Assembly: GCF_002294985.1 (NCBI RefSeq)
Contig: NZ_NSGE01000001.1
Coordinates: forward strand, 186,001-250,000
Length of the DNA stretch: 64,000 nucleotides
Origin: Mesorhizobium sp. WSM3862
GTDB taxonomy: Bacteria; Pseudomonadota; Alphaproteobacteria; Rhizobiales; Rhizobiaceae
Direction of reading: 5' to 3'
The notes under the pieces are model-generated. The model was not told where the DNA came from, ran no database searches, and saw nothing but the letters and a program-made list of their open reading frames with translations. Below, piece after piece: positions 9,891-20,547 of this stretch. Within the stretch, counting starts at the first letter, position 1, and each line of letters starts with the position of its first letter. A program made the position numbers and the translations under genes.

Positions 9891-11783
9891 ATGCTTGGTA
9901 TTTTGAGAAGCGCGGCGGGCACCTGGGTCGCGAAAGCTTTGCTGTCCTTGCTGGTGGTGAGCTTTGCCGTCTGGGGTATTTCCGGGCGCCTGTCGGGAAG
10001 CTTGGCTGGCCATCATTCGGTGATTACCGCCGGCGGCACCACGGTTTCGATCAACGAATACCGCCTCGCCTACGATCGCCAGATCAACCTGCTGTCGCAG
10101 CAATATGGCCAGCGCATCACGCATGAACAGGCTAAGCTGCTCGGCCTCGACAACCAGGTTCTGGCGCAGCTCGTCTCCGGCGCCGTTCTCGACGAGCAGG
10201 CCCGCAAGCTCGGGCTTGGCCTTTCCAAGGACCGGCTGGCCGAGCTGACGCGCGAGGATCCGGCCTTCAAGGGTCCAGGCGGCCAGTTCGACCGCAGGAC
10301 CTTCGAATATTTGCTGAGCCAGATCGGGATGCGGCCCGAGGACTATCTGAAGAACCGCTCGCAGGTGGCGGTCCGCCAGCAGATCGTCGAGGCGATTTCC
10401 GACGGCCTCAAGGCGCCGCAGACCTTCCTGAAGGCGGTCGCGCTCTATCGCGGCGAGGACCGCACGATCGACTATCTCGTCCTGCCGAAGACACTCGTCC
10501 AGCCGATCGAGGCGCCGTCCGACAGCGCGCTGAAAACCTATTTCGAAGCCAACAAGAAGAACTACGCGGCGCCGGAATACCGTAAATTCTCCTATATCCG
10601 GCTTGAGCCGCAGGACATCATGGACCCGACGGCGGTGACCGATCAGCAGGTCGCTGACGACTACAACAAGAACAAGGCGCGCTATACGACGCCCGAAATG
10701 CGCACCATCGAACAGCTGGTGTTCAAGACGCCGGACGCGGCCAAGGCGGCATTTGACTCCCTGAAGGCCGGCGCCACCTTCGACAAGATCGTCACCGCAG
10801 AGGGCAAGACGCAGGCCGACACCGTGCTCGGCACGCTGGCAAAGGACAAGATCGCCGACAAGGCGGTGGCCGACGCAGCCTTCTCGCTCAACGTCAACGA
10901 GGTCAGCCCGGTGGTTCAGGGCGCCTTCGGCCCGGTGCTCTTGCGCGTCACCGAAATCAAGCCGCAGGTGGTGAAGCCGCTTTCGGAAGTGTCCGACCAG
11001 ATCCGCAAGGATCTTGCGCTCGGCGAGGCAAGCCGCGTCCTGCTCGACGTCCACGACAGCTACGAGGACACCCGCGCTTCCGGTGCCTCGCTTGCCCAGG
11101 CGGCCGACAAGCTAAAGCTCAAGGTCGTCACCATCGACGCCATCGACCGCACCGGCCAGCGGCCGAACGGCACGATCGTCAACGACTTGCCGCAATCGGC
11201 GGACCTCATCAAGGCCGTCTTCGAGGCCGAGCCGAACACCGAGAATGAAGGCCTGACCACTGCCGCCAACGGCTTCGTTTTCTATGAAGTCCAGTCGATC
11301 ACGCCGGCGCGCGACCGCACGCTGGACGAGGTTCGCCAGAATGTGGTGGCCGACTGGACCGCGGCCGAGACCGACAAGCGGCTCACCGCCAAGGCCGGCG
11401 AGTTGGAAAAGCGCCTCAAGGCCGGTGCGACGCTCGACGTGATCGCGGGCGAGCTTAAGCTCGAGAAGCAGACCAAGCGCGGCCTGAAGCGCGACGCCGA
11501 CGATGCCGATTTCGGCAAGGAGGGCGCGGCGGCCATGTTCGGCGTCGGCGAAAGCGGCACGGGCCTGATCCCCTCGCCCACCGGCGACGGTCAGATCCTT
11601 TTCAAGGTTGCCGAAGTCTTCGAACCTGCCGGTGCCGATGGCAGCTCTGTCCCGGAAGACGCGCAGAAATCTTTCAGCGCCGGCATATCCGACGATCTGC
11701 TCGATCAGTTGGTGGCGCAGCTGCAGTCGCAATATGACGTTCGTATCGATCCGGCCGCCGTTTCCCAAGCACAGACACGATGA
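9891..11783 (+). CDS. ppiD: Membrane-anchored periplasmic peptidyl-prolyl isomerase, PpiD/SurA type
   Basis: Foldase of 630 residues. ATG 9891 is preceded by GGAAG at a good distance and starts [20 protein letters not shown], a single N-terminal membrane anchor (about residues 12-33), as in PpiD. A SurA-N-like chaperone domain follows, with the pattern [19 protein letters not shown] and [21 protein letters not shown] parvulin-like domain lies in the middle ([15 protein letters not shown] and [18 protein letters not shown]). PpiD assists proteins leaving the Sec channel. The stop overlaps the trpD start (ATGA), so it heads the trp-moa operon. The longer open frame upstream is antisense to tpiA and is not used. 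Confidence 0.9.
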   Translation: MLGILRSAAGTWVAKALLSLLVVSFAVWGISGRLSGSLAGHHSVITAGGTTVSINEYRLAYDRQINLLSQQYGQRITHEQAKLLGLDNQVLAQLVSGAVLDEQARKLGLGLSKDRLAELTREDPAFKGPGGQFDRRTFEYLLSQIGMRPEDYLKNRSQVAVRQQIVEAISDGLKAPQTFLKAVALYRGEDRTIDYLVLPKTLVQPIEAPSDSALKTYFEANKKNYAAPEYRKFSYIRLEPQDIMDPTAVTDQQVADDYNKNKARYTTPEMRTIEQLVFKTPDAAKAAFDSLKAGATFDKIVTAEGKTQADTVLGTLAKDKIADKAVADAAFSLNVNEVSPVVQGAFGPVLLRVTEIKPQVVKPLSEVSDQIRKDLALGEASRVLLDVHDSYEDTRASGASLAQAADKLKLKVVTIDAIDRTGQRPNGTIVNDLPQSADLIKAVFEAEPNTENEGLTTAANGFVFYEVQSITPARDRTLDEVRQNVVADWTAAETDKRLTAKAGELEKRLKAGATLDVIAGELKLEKQTKRGLKRDADDADFGKEGAAAMFGVGESGTGLIPSPTGDGQILFKVAEVFEPAGADGSSVPEDAQKSFSAGISDDLLDQLVAQLQSQYDVRIDPAAVSQAQTR

Positions 11784-12790
11784 GCGCGCTTAAGACATAT
11801 ATTGCCAAGGTCGCGACCGGCACCGCGCTCTCCTTCGAGGAAGCGCGCGAGGCCTTCGACATCATCATGTCGGGCGACGCGACGCCGGGGCAGATCGGTG
11901 GCTTCCTGATGGCGCTGCGCGTGCGCGGCGAGGCCGTGAGCGAGATCTCCGGCGCAGTCGCCACGATGCGCGCCAAGATGCTCTGCGTCGAAGCCCCGCG
12001 CGGCGCCATCGACATCGTCGGCACCGGCGGCGACAATTCGCATTCGGTCAACATTTCGACCGGATCGGCATTCGTCATCGCCGCCGCGGGTGTCCCGGTG
12101 GCCAAGCACGGCAATCGCGGCCTGTCCTCGCTGACCGGCGCGGCGGATGTGCTGATGGCGCTAGGCGTCAAAGTCGACATCGCACCGGAGACGATCGGCC
12201 GCTGCATCCAGGAAGCCGGCGTCGGCTTCATGTTCGCGCCAGCGCATCATCCGGCGATGAAGCATGTCGGTCCTGTCCGGGGCGAGCTCGGCACGCGCAC
12301 TATCTTCAACCTGCTCGGCCCGCTGTCGAATCCAGCCGGCGTCGGCCGGCAGATGGTTGGCGTCTTCCTGCCCGAATGGATCATGCCGGTGGCTGAGACG
12401 CTGAAGGCGCTGGGTACCGATCATGCCTGGATCGTGCACGGCGACGGTTATGACGAGATCACCACCACGGGCGAGACGCAGGTCGCAGAGCTCGCCGGCG
12501 GCGAGATCCGCACGTTTACCCTCACTCCGGAAGCGGTCGGACTGAAGCGGCATAACAAGGAAGACCTGCGCGGCGGCGAAGCGGCCTACAACGCCAGGGC
12601 ATTGCGCGATATGCTGGGCGGCGCTGCCGGCGCTTATCGCGATACCGTGCTGATGAATGCCGGCGCCGGGCTGGTGGTGGCCGGCAAGGCAACGACGCTC
12701 GGCGATGGCATCGAGGCAGCAGCGCAGGCCATCGACAGCGGCCGGGCGCTGGCGGTGCTCGACAAGCTCATCGAGATTTCGAACGGTTAG
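11780..12790 (+). CDS. trpD: Anthranilate phosphoribosyltransferase
   Basis: Tryptophan pathway enzyme of 336 residues that transfers phosphoribose from PRPP to anthranilate. The PRPP-binding motif [18 protein letters not shown] and the anthranilate-site motif [19 protein letters not shown] are intact, and [17 protein letters not shown] is conserved. It overlaps the upstream ppiD stop by ATGA, suggesting translational coupling. trpC follows after 4 nt. The trpE(G), trpF, trpB and trpA genes are not in this window. Confidence 0.97.
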   Translation: MSALKTYIAKVATGTALSFEEAREAFDIIMSGDATPGQIGGFLMALRVRGEAVSEISGAVATMRAKMLCVEAPRGAIDIVGTGGDNSHSVNISTGSAFVIAAAGVPVAKHGNRGLSSLTGAADVLMALGVKVDIAPETIGRCIQEAGVGFMFAPAHHPAMKHVGPVRGELGTRTIFNLLGPLSNPAGVGRQMVGVFLPEWIMPVAETLKALGTDHAWIVHGDGYDEITTTGETQVAELAGGEIRTFTLTPEAVGLKRHNKEDLRGGEAAYNARALRDMLGGAAGAYRDTVLMNAGAGLVVAGKATTLGDGIEAAAQAIDSGRALAVLDKLIEISNG

Positions 12791-12794
12791 AATT

Positions 12795-13607
12795 TTGTCC
12801 GATATCCTGCGCAAGATCGAAGCCTACAAGCGCGATGAGATCGCCGCCGCGAAGCTCAGCGCGCCGCTTGCCGAGGTCAAGGCGAAGGCCAAGGATGCGG
12901 AACCCCCGCGCAGCTTCCTTGCGGCGCTTGAGGCCAAGCGGAAGGCCGGCGGCTTCGCGCTGATTGCGGAGATCAAGAAGGCCAGCCCTTCCAGGGGCTT
13001 GATCCGCGCCGACTTCGACCCGCCGGCGCTCGCCAGGGCCTACCAGCAAGGCGGTGCTGCCTGTCTTTCGGTGCTGACCGACGCACCGTCCTTCCAGGGC
13101 GCGCCCGGCTTTCTGACCGCGGCGCGCGCCGCCGTTAGCCTGCCCGCCCTGCGCAAGGATTTCCTCTTCGACCCGTATCAGGTTCATGAAGCCCGCGCCT
13201 GGGGCGCGGACGCGATCCTCATCATCATGGCGAGCGTCGACGACGCCTTGGCCAGTGAATTGGAAGCCACGGCCTTCGATCTCGGCATGGACGCGCTGGT
13301 CGAGGTGCATGACGAACAGGAGATGGAACGCGCGCTTCGCCTCTCGTCGCGGCTGATCGGCATCAACAACCGCGATTTGAGAACCTTCGAAACCAGCCTC
13401 GACGTTTCCGAGCGGCTTGCCGCCATGGTCCCGGACGACCGGCTGCTGGTCAGCGAGAGCGGCATCTTCACCCATCAGGACTGCCGGCGGCTGGAAAAGA
13501 GCAAGATCGGCACCTTCCTCGTCGGCGAAAGCCTGATGCGGCAGGCCGACGTGGCCGCCGCGACCGCCCTTCTGCTGACGGGCAAGGCGCCGGCCGAGGC
13601 CGTTTGA
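12795..13607 (+). CDS. trpC: Indole-3-glycerol phosphate synthase
   Basis: TIM-barrel enzyme of 270 residues that forms indole-3-glycerol phosphate from Cd[43 protein letters not shown] text, [10 protein letters not shown] and VSESGIF are the family blocks. No ATG fits. The frame-consistent start is TTG 12795, giving [16 protein letters not shown], the usual N-terminus, 4 nt after the trpD stop. A non-ATG start with a poor ribosome-binding site suggests coupling to trpD translation. moaC starts 2 nt after its stop. Confidence 0.95.
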   Translation: MSDILRKIEAYKRDEIAAAKLSAPLAEVKAKAKDAEPPRSFLAALEAKRKAGGFALIAEIKKASPSRGLIRADFDPPALARAYQQGGAACLSVLTDAPSFQGAPGFLTAARAAVSLPALRKDFLFDPYQVHEARAWGADAILIIMASVDDALASELEATAFDLGMDALVEVHDEQEMERALRLSSRLIGINNRDLRTFETSLDVSERLAAMVPDDRLLVSESGIFTHQDCRRLEKSKIGTFLVGESLMRQADVAAATALLLTGKAPAEAV

Positions 13608-13609
13608 CG

Positions 13610-14089
13610 ATGCCCGCGCTTACGCATCTCGGCGCCAAGGGCGAAGCCAACATGGTCGATGTCGGCGGCAAGGCCGAGACAACGCGCACGGCCATCGCCG
13701 AAGGGTATGTCACCATGCAGCCGGAAACGCTGGAGATGATCCTGGCCGGCGACGCCAAGAAAGGCGACGTGCTGGGCACGGCGCGCATCGCCGGCATCAT
13801 GGCGGCCAAGAAGACGCATGAGCTCATCCCGCTTTGCCATCCCCTCCTTCTCACCAAGGTGTCCGTCGAGATCGAGCCCGACCACGCGCTTCCCGGCCTG
13901 AGGGTCAGCGCGCTTGCCAGGGTTACCGGCAAGACCGGGGTGGAAATGGAGGCGCTGACCGCGGCGTCGGTCGCCTGCCTCACCATCTACGACATGGCCA
14001 AGGCAGCGGACCGCGGCATGGCGATTTCCGGCATCAGGCTGGTCGAGAAAACCGGCGGCAAGTCGGGCGACTACAAGGTAGGTCCTTAG
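13610..14089 (+). CDS. moaC: Cyclic pyranopterin monophosphate synthase
   Basis: MoaC, 159 residues, acts in the second step of molybdenum cofactor synthesis. It converts 3',8-cyclo-GTP to cyclic pyranopterin monophosphate. The conserved [14 protein letters not shown] start, [34 protein letters not shown] and the catalytic-loop text [23 protein letters not shown] are seen. ATG 13610 is used; a TTG 6 nt upstream overlaps trpC. The gene sits between trpC and moeA, a conserved alphaproteobacterial arrangement. Confidence 0.97.
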   Translation: MPALTHLGAKGEANMVDVGGKAETTRTAIAEGYVTMQPETLEMILAGDAKKGDVLGTARIAGIMAAKKTHELIPLCHPLLLTKVSVEIEPDHALPGLRVSALARVTGKTGVEMEALTAASVACLTIYDMAKAADRGMAISGIRLVEKTGGKSGDYKVGP

Positions 14090-14090
14090 C

Positions 14091-15296
14091 ATGGCTTTGC
14101 TTCCGGTCGCCGAGGCGCTCCAACGCCTGTTGGACGGCGCGACCGCGCTGCCAGGCGAAAGCGTGCCGCTGGCCGACGCGTCCGGCCGGGTGCTGGCCGA
14201 CCCCGTGGTGGCTCTGCGCACCCAGCCGCCCTTCAATGCGTCGGCGATGGACGGCTACGCCGTAAGGGCCGCCGACGTAGCCTCGGCGCCGGCCCGGCTC
14301 TCCGTGATCGGCATGGCCCCCGCCGGGCGTGGCTTCACCGGCTCTGTCGGCAAGGGCGAGGCCGTGCGCATCTTCACCGGCGCGCCGCTCCCCGAAGGCG
14401 CCGATACCATCGTTATCCAGGAGAATGTCCGCGATCTCGGCGGCGGCGGCATCGAAGTGACCGAGCCGACCGTGGAGGGACGAAACGTCCGTCGCCGCGG
14501 CCTCGACTTCTGCGAGGGCGACCTGCTCCTCGAAAAAGGCCGCCAGCTCGATCCGGCGGCGCTTTCGCTGGCGGCATCGGCCAACCATCCGAGTCTCAAC
14601 GTGGTGCGGCAGCCGCTGCTCGCCATCATCGCCACCGGCGACGAATTGCTGCCGCCGGGCAGGGCGCTCGGCCCCGACCAGATCATCTCGTCGAATGCCT
14701 ATGGCGTCACAGCTACGGCCCAGTCGGTCGGCGCGCGCGCGCTCGACCTCGGCATCGCCGCCGACCGCAAGGACGCGATTGCGGCCCTGGTCAAGAAGGC
14801 GGTCAAGGCCGGCGCCGACGTCATCGTCACGCTTGGCGGCGCCTCCGTCGGCGACCACGACTTGATCCATGACGTGCTGACCGGCGAAGGCATGCAGCTC
14901 GACTTCTGGAAGATCGCCATGCGTCCCGGCAAGCCGCTGATGTTTGGCCGGCTCGGCGACATTCGCTGCATCGGCCTGCCCGGCAATCCGGTCGCAAGCC
15001 TGGTCTGCTCGCAGCTGTTCCTGAAGCCGCTTCTGGCGCGGCTGGGCGGCCGGTCCTGCCGGCAGGAAATCCGCACGGCCCGGTTAGGCGTCGCAATGCA
15101 CGCCAACGATCTCAGGCAGGACTATGTGCGCGCCGTGGTCCGCGAAGATGCGGGGGCGTTGATCGCAACACCGTTCGGCATCCAGGATTCCTCGATGTTG
15201 AGGTTGCTCGCCGATGCCAATGGCCTGATCGTGCGCCCACCCTTCGCACCGGCGGCTGAAGCCGGCGAGGAGTGCAGCGTTCTGATGTTACGCTGA
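14091..15296 (+). CDS. moeA: Molybdopterin molybdenumtransferase
   Basis: MoeA, 401 residues, inserts molybdate into adenylylated molybdopterin. The start PVAEALQRLLDGA, the substrate segment FNASAMDGYAVRAADV, FTGAPLPEGADTIV and the MoCF-domain motifs TLGGASVGDHDLI and IGLPGNPVASLVC are present. Only one base separates it from moaC, so the two are coupled. An imperfect SOS-like half-site pair (15295-15309) overlaps its stop codon. Confidence 0.97.
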   Translation: MALLPVAEALQRLLDGATALPGESVPLADASGRVLADPVVALRTQPPFNASAMDGYAVRAADVASAPARLSVIGMAPAGRGFTGSVGKGEAVRIFTGAPLPEGADTIVIQENVRDLGGGGIEVTEPTVEGRNVRRRGLDFCEGDLLLEKGRQLDPAALSLAASANHPSLNVVRQPLLAIIATGDELLPPGRALGPDQIISSNAYGVTATAQSVGARALDLGIAADRKDAIAALVKKAVKAGADVIVTLGGASVGDHDLIHDVLTGEGMQLDFWKIAMRPGKPLMFGRLGDIRCIGLPGNPVASLVCSQLFLKPLLARLGGRSCRQEIRTARLGVAMHANDLRQDYVRAVVREDAGALIATPFGIQDSSMLRLLADANGLIVRPPFAPAAEAGEECSVLMLR

Positions 15297-15336
15297 ACAA
15301 AACGTCAACACATTCACTAAACTTTAAAGGGTTGCG

Positions 15337-15351
15337 GAACACAACTGGAAC
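15337..15351 (+). promoter_or_regulatory. LexA operator (SOS box), perfect GAAC-N7-GAAC
   Basis: GAAC (15337-15340), seven bases, GAAC (15348-15351). This direct repeat is the established alphaproteobacterial LexA-binding consensus. It lies 61 nt before the lexA ATG, fitting autorepression. Confidence 0.88.
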
Positions 15352-15362
15352 AGATAGTGTTT

Positions 15363-15377
15363 GTTCTGGGTTTGTTT
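15363..15377 (+). promoter_or_regulatory. Second, imperfect SOS box GTTC-N7-GTTT
   Basis: GTTC (15363-15366), seven bases, GTTT (15374-15377). It is the reverse-orientation form of the box with one mismatch, 11 nt after the perfect site. It may be a second, weaker LexA operator. Confidence 0.5.
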
Positions 15378-15411
15378 TTCGATTCTGGTTTCAGAACCCA
15401 TGGGGGCCGCC

Positions 15412-16146
15412 ATGCTGACGCGCAAACAACATGAACTGCTGATGTTCATCCATGAACGGCTCAAGGAAAGTGGCATTCCGCCGTCTTTCGACGAGATGAA
15501 GGAAGCGCTCGACCTTGCCTCGAAATCGGGCATCCACCGCCTGATCACGGCGCTGGAGGAGCGCGGTTTCATTCGCCGGCTGCCGAACCGGGCGCGTGCC
15601 CTCGAAGTGTTGCGCCTGCCTGACTCGATCGCGCCCGGCCTCAATGCGGCGAAGAAATTCTCGCCGAGCGTCATCCAGGGTGGCCAAGGCAATCTCGGCC
15701 GCCAGATCAAACCCGCGGCGCCCGCCCGCACGCCGACGCCCAGCAATGACGACGACGCCGTTTCAGCCGTCTCCATCCCGGTGATGGGTCGCATTGCCGC
15801 CGGCGTGCCGATCGACGCCATCCAGCACCAGACGCATTCGATCACAGTGCCGCCGGACATGATCGCGGGCGGCGAGCACTACGCGCTCGAGGTCAAAGGC
15901 GACTCGATGATCGAGGCCGGCATCTTCGATGGTGATACGGTCATCATCCGCAACGCCAGCACTGCGAGCCCCGGGGAGATCGTCGTGGCGCTGGTCGACG
16001 ACGAGGAGGCGACGCTGAAGCGCTTCCGCCGCAAGGGCGCCTCCATCGCGCTCGAGGCTGCCAATCCGGCCTATGAGACCCGCATCTTTGGTCCCGATCG
16101 CGTCAAGGTTCAAGGCAAGCTCGTGGGGCTCATCCGCCGCTACTGA
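15412..16146 (+). CDS. lexA: SOS transcriptional repressor LexA
   Basis: LexA, 244 residues, represses DNA-damage genes and cleaves itself when RecA is activated. The N-terminal winged helix-turn-helix covers residues 1-65 ([39 protein letters not shown]). The cleavage site is Ala130-Gly131 in MGRIAAGVP. The serine-lysine dyad is Ser165 (GDSMIEAGI) and Lys203 (EATLKRF). The linker at residues 85-120 is longer than in E. coli, as is normal in rhizobia. The family start MLTRKQ is at 15412; ATG 15400 is in frame. SOS boxes upstream indicate autoregulation. Confidence 0.97.
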   Translation: MLTRKQHELLMFIHERLKESGIPPSFDEMKEALDLASKSGIHRLITALEERGFIRRLPNRARALEVLRLPDSIAPGLNAAKKFSPSVIQGGQGNLGRQIKPAAPARTPTPSNDDDAVSAVSIPVMGRIAAGVPIDAIQHQTHSITVPPDMIAGGEHYALEVKGDSMIEAGIFDGDTVIIRNASTASPGEIVVALVDDEEATLKRFRRKGASIALEAANPAYETRIFGPDRVKVQGKLVGLIRRY

Positions 16147-17408
16147 GGGGGCTGCGGCTTGGCTTCCGGCTTCTCGGGCTTCTTGTAAGGCGCTAACCCC
16201 CTCGCCTCACGCGAGTAGCGCCGCTGTTCGTGCCAAGGGCGGTACGGTTTTTCGACGGCGTATTGAATGGATGCTCGCGCCGTCGCCGATTGCGGATCGA
16301 AGAAGACGGCGGCACTGCCGTCGCGCGCGAGCTGCCGCTTGGTGACGACGAGGATACGTGGATCGCGGCAGGGATTGTAGGCCGTGGCGTCGTTGATGAC
16401 GATGAGGTCTGCAAAGTCGCAGGCAGGTCGGGAAGCTTCGCGGGTCTGCATTGCCGATCACATCAGAAGCACCGTCGGTGGACCCGAAGGCGAGATTGCC
16501 GCCGCACTGATCGTCGGCGTGCGTTTTTCGCGCGCGTTCTCGATGGCTGAGGCGATGCTCGTCTGAGCGATCGGGTCCGTTGGCGAAATGACTTTCGGGT
16601 CGCCGAGGAAAAATCCGCTGCCGCCGATGCCGGAAAAATAGCTGTCGAAGGAAAAATCATAGCTTTCGGGACGGACCGGCCCGGTCGGCGGCAGGAGCCG
16701 TGCGTAACCCGTAACCAGCGATCCGGCCTTCATGCCGGCCGGGATCCTGCGTGCCGAGAGCCTGACGCGATCCGGCGCGTAGCGCAGCTTTGGATGCGCT
16801 GTCGAGACGAGATCGATGGTCAGCCTGACGCGGCCATTGGCCATTTCCTCGGCGACGGCGACGCGGCCTGTCAGCCGCGTCTGGATTTCGGAGCCGAGCA
16901 TCGGTGTTGCGGCGCGCCAGGTCTCGACCTTCGCGGCGATGAAGCCCAGCGCGCAAAACAAAGCCGCCATAAAGACCAGGTGTGTCTTCAGCCAGGGACG
17001 CGAAACGGCCGCGCATAGAGCCATCAGCGCCACCGCCGCCAGCGGTCGGTAAAGATCCGGCTCGGCGCTCAAGGAATAATAGAGTATCACGCCGGCGGCC
17101 AGGAACACCGGCACCAGCAGGAAGCCGATGCCGCGGTCGAGCTCGGTGGAGGCTGCCTCGGCCACACCCCGGCGAAACGCGGAAAACGAGGCACGGCGGA
17201 ACCGCCTGCGGATTAAGTCGATGGCTGCCGGCGGACGAGCTTGTAGCGAAGCATCGCCGTCCGGCGGCAAAATTTCGGCGGCCGGACGCGGCACTGGAAC
17301 CAAAACCGGTACAGCCTCGGCAGGCACGGTGGCGGCAAACAGCAGGCGCTCGCTCACGCCAGCCGTCGTCTCCTCGCCCTCCTCCGCACCCCGGCCACGT
17401 CCAGCCAT
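16140..17408 (-). pseudogene. comEC: comEC remnant: N- and C-terminal parts only, central portion deleted and frame broken
   Basis: Read on the minus strand, 17408-16458 encodes a 316-residue N-terminal part typical of rhizobial ComEC/Rec2: a disordered head, paired membrane helices (FLLVPVFLAAGVILYY, HLVFMAALFCALGFIAAKV) and the DUF4131 OB-fold (TGRVAVAEEMANGRVRLTID, SYDFSFDSYFSGIGGSGFFL). It stays ComEC-like up to about ENARE (near 16535), then reads into unrelated text and stops. In another frame, 16451-16140 encodes the usual C-terminal end (DFADLIVINDATAYNPC, RILVVTKRQLARDGSAAVFF, PYRPWHEQRRYSREARGL). The competence channel and the metallo-beta-lactamase core, a few hundred residues, are absent. 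ComEC moves DNA across the inner membrane, so this copy cannot work. It overlaps the end of lexA by 7 nt. Confidence 0.8.
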
Positions 17409-17510
17409 CGGGTCTGCCCCTTGCGCCCCAGACCTCCTATGCTACATGAACGCCCACCGCGCGAAAGTCCGCGCAAACATGCCCGCTTCAGTGCTTCTTC
17501 CGAGAGTTCC

Positions 17511-18935
17511 ATGTCCGACAAGGTCGTCACCCGCTTTGCCCCCTCGCCCACCGGCTATTTGCACATCGGCGGCGCGCGCACGGCGCTGTTCAACTGGCTC
17601 TACGCCAGGCACACGGGCGGCACGATGCTGCTGCGCATCGAGGACACCGACCGCGAGCGCTCCACCGAAGCGGCGACGGCCGCTATCCTGGACGGGCTGA
17701 CCTGGCTCGGCCTCTCATGGGACGGCGAGGCCGTGTCGCAGTTCGAGCGCGCGCCGCGCCACCGTGAGGTGGCAGAGGAGCTCGTACGGCTGGGCAAGGC
17801 CTATTTCAGCTATGAGACGCCTGCCGAGCTGGAGGCGATGCGCGAGGCGGCGCGGGCCAAGGGGCTGCCGCCGCGCTACAATGGCCAGTGGCGCGACCGC
17901 GAGCCCTCCGAGGCCCCTCCCGGCGTCAAGGGCGCCATCCGCATCAAGGCGCCGACCGAAGGAGAGACCGTCGTGCACGACCGCGTGCAGGGCGAGGTGC
18001 GATTCCCGAACAAGGACCTCGACGACTTCATCATCCTGCGCTCGGACGGCAACCCGACCTACATGCATGCCGTCGTCGTCGACGATCACGATATGGGCGT
18101 CACCCACATCATCCGCGGCGACGATCACCTGACCAACGCCGCGCGCCAGACCGTAATCTACAACGCCATGGGCTGGACCGTGCCGTCGATGTCGCACATC
18201 CCGCTGATCCATGGTGCCGACGGCGCCAAGCTGTCGAAGCGCCACGGCGCGCTCGGCGTCGAGGCTTATCGCGCCATGGGCTATCTGCCGGAGGCCCTGC
18301 TCAACTATCTGGCCAGGCTCGGCTGGAGCCACGGCGACGACGAGGTGATGTCGATCAAGGATATGATCTCCTGGTTCGACATCGGCGACGTCAACAAGGG
18401 CGCCGCCCGGTTCGACTTCGCCAAGCTCGAGGCGCTGAACGGCGTCCATATGCGCAAGATGGACGACAAGGCGCTGTTTGGTATTCTCGTAGCCACCCTG
18501 CCCTATCTCGAGGGTGGCCCGGCGCTCGCGGCCAAACTCGACGAGAGGCGCAAGGCACAGCTGCTTGCCGCCATGCCGGGCCTCAAGGAGCGGGCAAAGA
18601 CGTTGGTCGAGCTTGTCGATGGAGCCGGCTTCCTGTTCGCCGAGCGGCCCTTGCGGCTCGACGAAAAGGCTGCGGGGTTGCTTGGCAGCGACGCCCGCGC
18701 CATTTTGCGCGGCGCCCATGCCGCGCTCGCCGCGATCTCCAGCCAATGGAGCGCCGCAACCGCGGAAGCCGCTATTCGCGATTTTGCGCAGGCAGGCGGC
18801 CATAAGCTCGGCGCCGTGGCTCAACCGCTGAGAGCCGCGCTCACCGGCCGCAGCACCTCGCCCGGCGTGTTCGACGTGCTCGCCGTACTTGGCCGTGAGG
18901 AGAGCCTAGCGCGCGTTGCGGATCAAATCGATTAG
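17511..18935 (+). CDS. gltX: Glutamate--tRNA ligase
   Basis: Class I aminoacyl-tRNA synthetase, 474 residues. ATG 17511 gives the family N-terminus [21 protein letters not shown]. The HIGH-type motif (HIGG at residue 18) and the KMSKS-type motif (KLSKRHG, near 240) are both present, with [11 protein letters not shown] and the anticodon-binding C-terminal helical domain. It charges tRNA-Glu; rhizobia also rely on GatCAB for Gln-tRNA, and gatA and gatC are in this window. It is the conserved neighbour of comEC and gltA. Confidence 0.97.
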   Translation: MSDKVVTRFAPSPTGYLHIGGARTALFNWLYARHTGGTMLLRIEDTDRERSTEAATAAILDGLTWLGLSWDGEAVSQFERAPRHREVAEELVRLGKAYFSYETPAELEAMREAARAKGLPPRYNGQWRDREPSEAPPGVKGAIRIKAPTEGETVVHDRVQGEVRFPNKDLDDFIILRSDGNPTYMHAVVVDDHDMGVTHIIRGDDHLTNAARQTVIYNAMGWTVPSMSHIPLIHGADGAKLSKRHGALGVEAYRAMGYLPEALLNYLARLGWSHGDDEVMSIKDMISWFDIGDVNKGAARFDFAKLEALNGVHMRKMDDKALFGILVATLPYLEGGPALAAKLDERRKAQLLAAMPGLKERAKTLVELVDGAGFLFAERPLRLDEKAAGLLGSDARAILRGAHAALAAISSQWSAATAEAAIRDFAQAGGHKLGAVAQPLRAALTGRSTSPGVFDVLAVLGREESLARVADQID

Positions 18936-19116
18936 GAGCGAACTGGCCCAAGAAGATTGGCATTGAAAGGTGTGTTTCGCAGTGCAACATTAGGCCTTGG
19001 CCCAATCTGGCACGCACCTCCTAAAATGCGGTGGCAAGTTCGCGCATTCCGGTGATTTCGACGTGTCGTTTGCAGGAATTGCCTTGCCGGCATGAGAAAA
19101 CATAGAGGAGTTTGCA

Positions 19117-20445
19117 ATGAGCGAAGCTGCGACAAAACTGGAATCGGGCGGCAAGGCGCGCGAGTCGACCGCAAGGCTCGAGCTCGCCGGCAAGACGCAT
19201 GAATTCAAGGTGCGAAGCGGCTCGACCGGGCCCGACGTCATCGACATCGGCGCGCTGTACAGCACCACCGGGGCCTTCACCTACGATCCCGGTTTCACCT
19301 CGACGGCAAGCTGCGAGTCGGCGATCACCTTCATCGACGGCGACGCCGGCATCCTGCTGCATCGCGGCTACCCGATCGACCAGCTCGCCGAGCACGGCGA
19401 CTTCCTCGAGGTCTGTTATCTCCTGCTCTACGGCGAATTGCCGACCAAGGCGCAGAAGGACGACTTCGACTATCGCGTGACGCGCCACACCATGGTGCAT
19501 GAGCAGATGTCGCGCTTCTTCACCGGCTTCCGCCGCGACGCCCATCCGATGGCCGTCATGTGCGGCGTGGTCGGCGCGCTGTCGGCCTTCTACCACGACT
19601 CGACCGACATCTCGGACCCATATCAGCGCATGGTCGCCTCCATGCGACTGATCGCCAAGATGCCGACGATCGCGGCGATGGCCTACAAATACCACATCGG
19701 CCAGCCCTTCATTTACCCGAAGAACGAGCTGAATTTCGCCGCCAACTTCCTGCACATGTGCTTTGCCGTGCCGTGTGAGGAGTACAAGATCAATCCGGTG
19801 CTGGCGCGCGCCATGGAGCGCATCTTCATCCTGCACGCCGATCACGAGCAGAACGCGTCGACTTCGACGGTTCGTCTCGCCGGCTCTTCGGGCGCCAATC
19901 CGTTCGCCTGCATCGCGGCCGGCATTGCTTGCCTCTGGGGCCCCGCGCATGGCGGCGCCAACGAGGCGGCCCTCAACATGCTGGGCGAGATCGGCCATGT
20001 CGATCACATCCCGGAATTCATCGCCCGCGCCAAGGACAAGAACGACCCGTTCCGCCTGATGGGCTTCGGCCATCGCGTCTACAAGAACTACGATCCGCGC
20101 GCCAAGATCATGCAGAAGACGGCGCATGAGGTGCTGGGCGAGCTCGGCATCAAGGATGATCCGCTGCTCGACATCGCGATGGAGCTGGAGAAGATCGCGC
20201 TGACCGACGAGTATTTCATCGAGAAGAAACTCTATCCGAACGTCGACTTCTATTCGGGCATCACGCTGAAGGCGCTGGGCTTCCCCACCACCATGTTCAC
20301 CGTGCTGTTCGCGGTCGCCCGCACCGTCGGCTGGATCGCGCAGTGGAAGGAAATGATCGAAGATCCGCACCAGAAGATCGGCCGCCCGCGCCAGCTCTAC
20401 ACCGGCGCCACGGAGCGCGATTACGTGCCGATTGCGAAGCGGTGA
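19117..20445 (+). CDS. gltA: Citrate synthase
   Basis: Type II (hexameric-type) citrate synthase of 442 residues; it joins oxaloacetate and acetyl-CoA at the entry of the TCA cycle. GAGGAG sits 6-7 nt before ATG 19117. Conserved catalytic text is present: [38 protein letters not shown] (histidine) and [16 protein letters not shown] (histidine and arginine), with the catalytic aspartate in PNVDFYSG. The gene has its own upstream gap of 181 nt and is followed by an unusual repeat array. Confidence 0.97.
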   Translation: MSEAATKLESGGKARESTARLELAGKTHEFKVRSGSTGPDVIDIGALYSTTGAFTYDPGFTSTASCESAITFIDGDAGILLHRGYPIDQLAEHGDFLEVCYLLLYGELPTKAQKDDFDYRVTRHTMVHEQMSRFFTGFRRDAHPMAVMCGVVGALSAFYHDSTDISDPYQRMVASMRLIAKMPTIAAMAYKYHIGQPFIYPKNELNFAANFLHMCFAVPCEEYKINPVLARAMERIFILHADHEQNASTSTVRLAGSSGANPFACIAAGIACLWGPAHGGANEAALNMLGEIGHVDHIPEFIARAKDKNDPFRLMGFGHRVYKNYDPRAKIMQKTAHEVLGELGIKDDPLLDIAMELEKIALTDEYFIEKKLYPNVDFYSGITLKALGFPTTMFTVLFAVARTVGWIAQWKEMIEDPHQKIGRPRQLYTGATERDYVPIAKR

Positions 20446-20448
20446 GTG

Positions 20449-20547
20449 AGCGAATAGCGAAATAGCGAGTAGCGAATAGGGACAGAACTCGGCGGCGCTG
20501 AGCGGCGCCCAGCCTACTCGTTATTCGCTACTCCCTATTCGCTTTTC
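20449..20547. repeat. Heptamer-like CGAATAG repeat array in inverted halves
   Basis: The left half (20449-20482) is built from variants of CGAATAG / CGAGTAG, and the right half (20516-20542) contains the same units inverted. GAGTAGCGAATA (20467-20478) is exactly complementary to 20522-20533, and GCGAATAGGGA (20472-20482) to 20532-20542. The middle has a small GGCGC/GCGCC hairpin. The right half reaches into the 3' end of lpxB and supplies its last codons. It could act as a bidirectional terminator-like structure between convergent gltA and lpxB, although there is no clear U-tract. Confidence 0.75.

Noticed and set aside
9783..11054. 423-residue open frame on the minus strand inside the PpiD-like gene
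   Set aside because: It is a shadow of the plus-strand foldase gene, with no domain text and no ribosome-binding site.
19021..20370. 449-residue open frame on the minus strand
   Set aside because: It is antisense to gltA, which has every citrate synthase motif. The antisense text is low-complexity.
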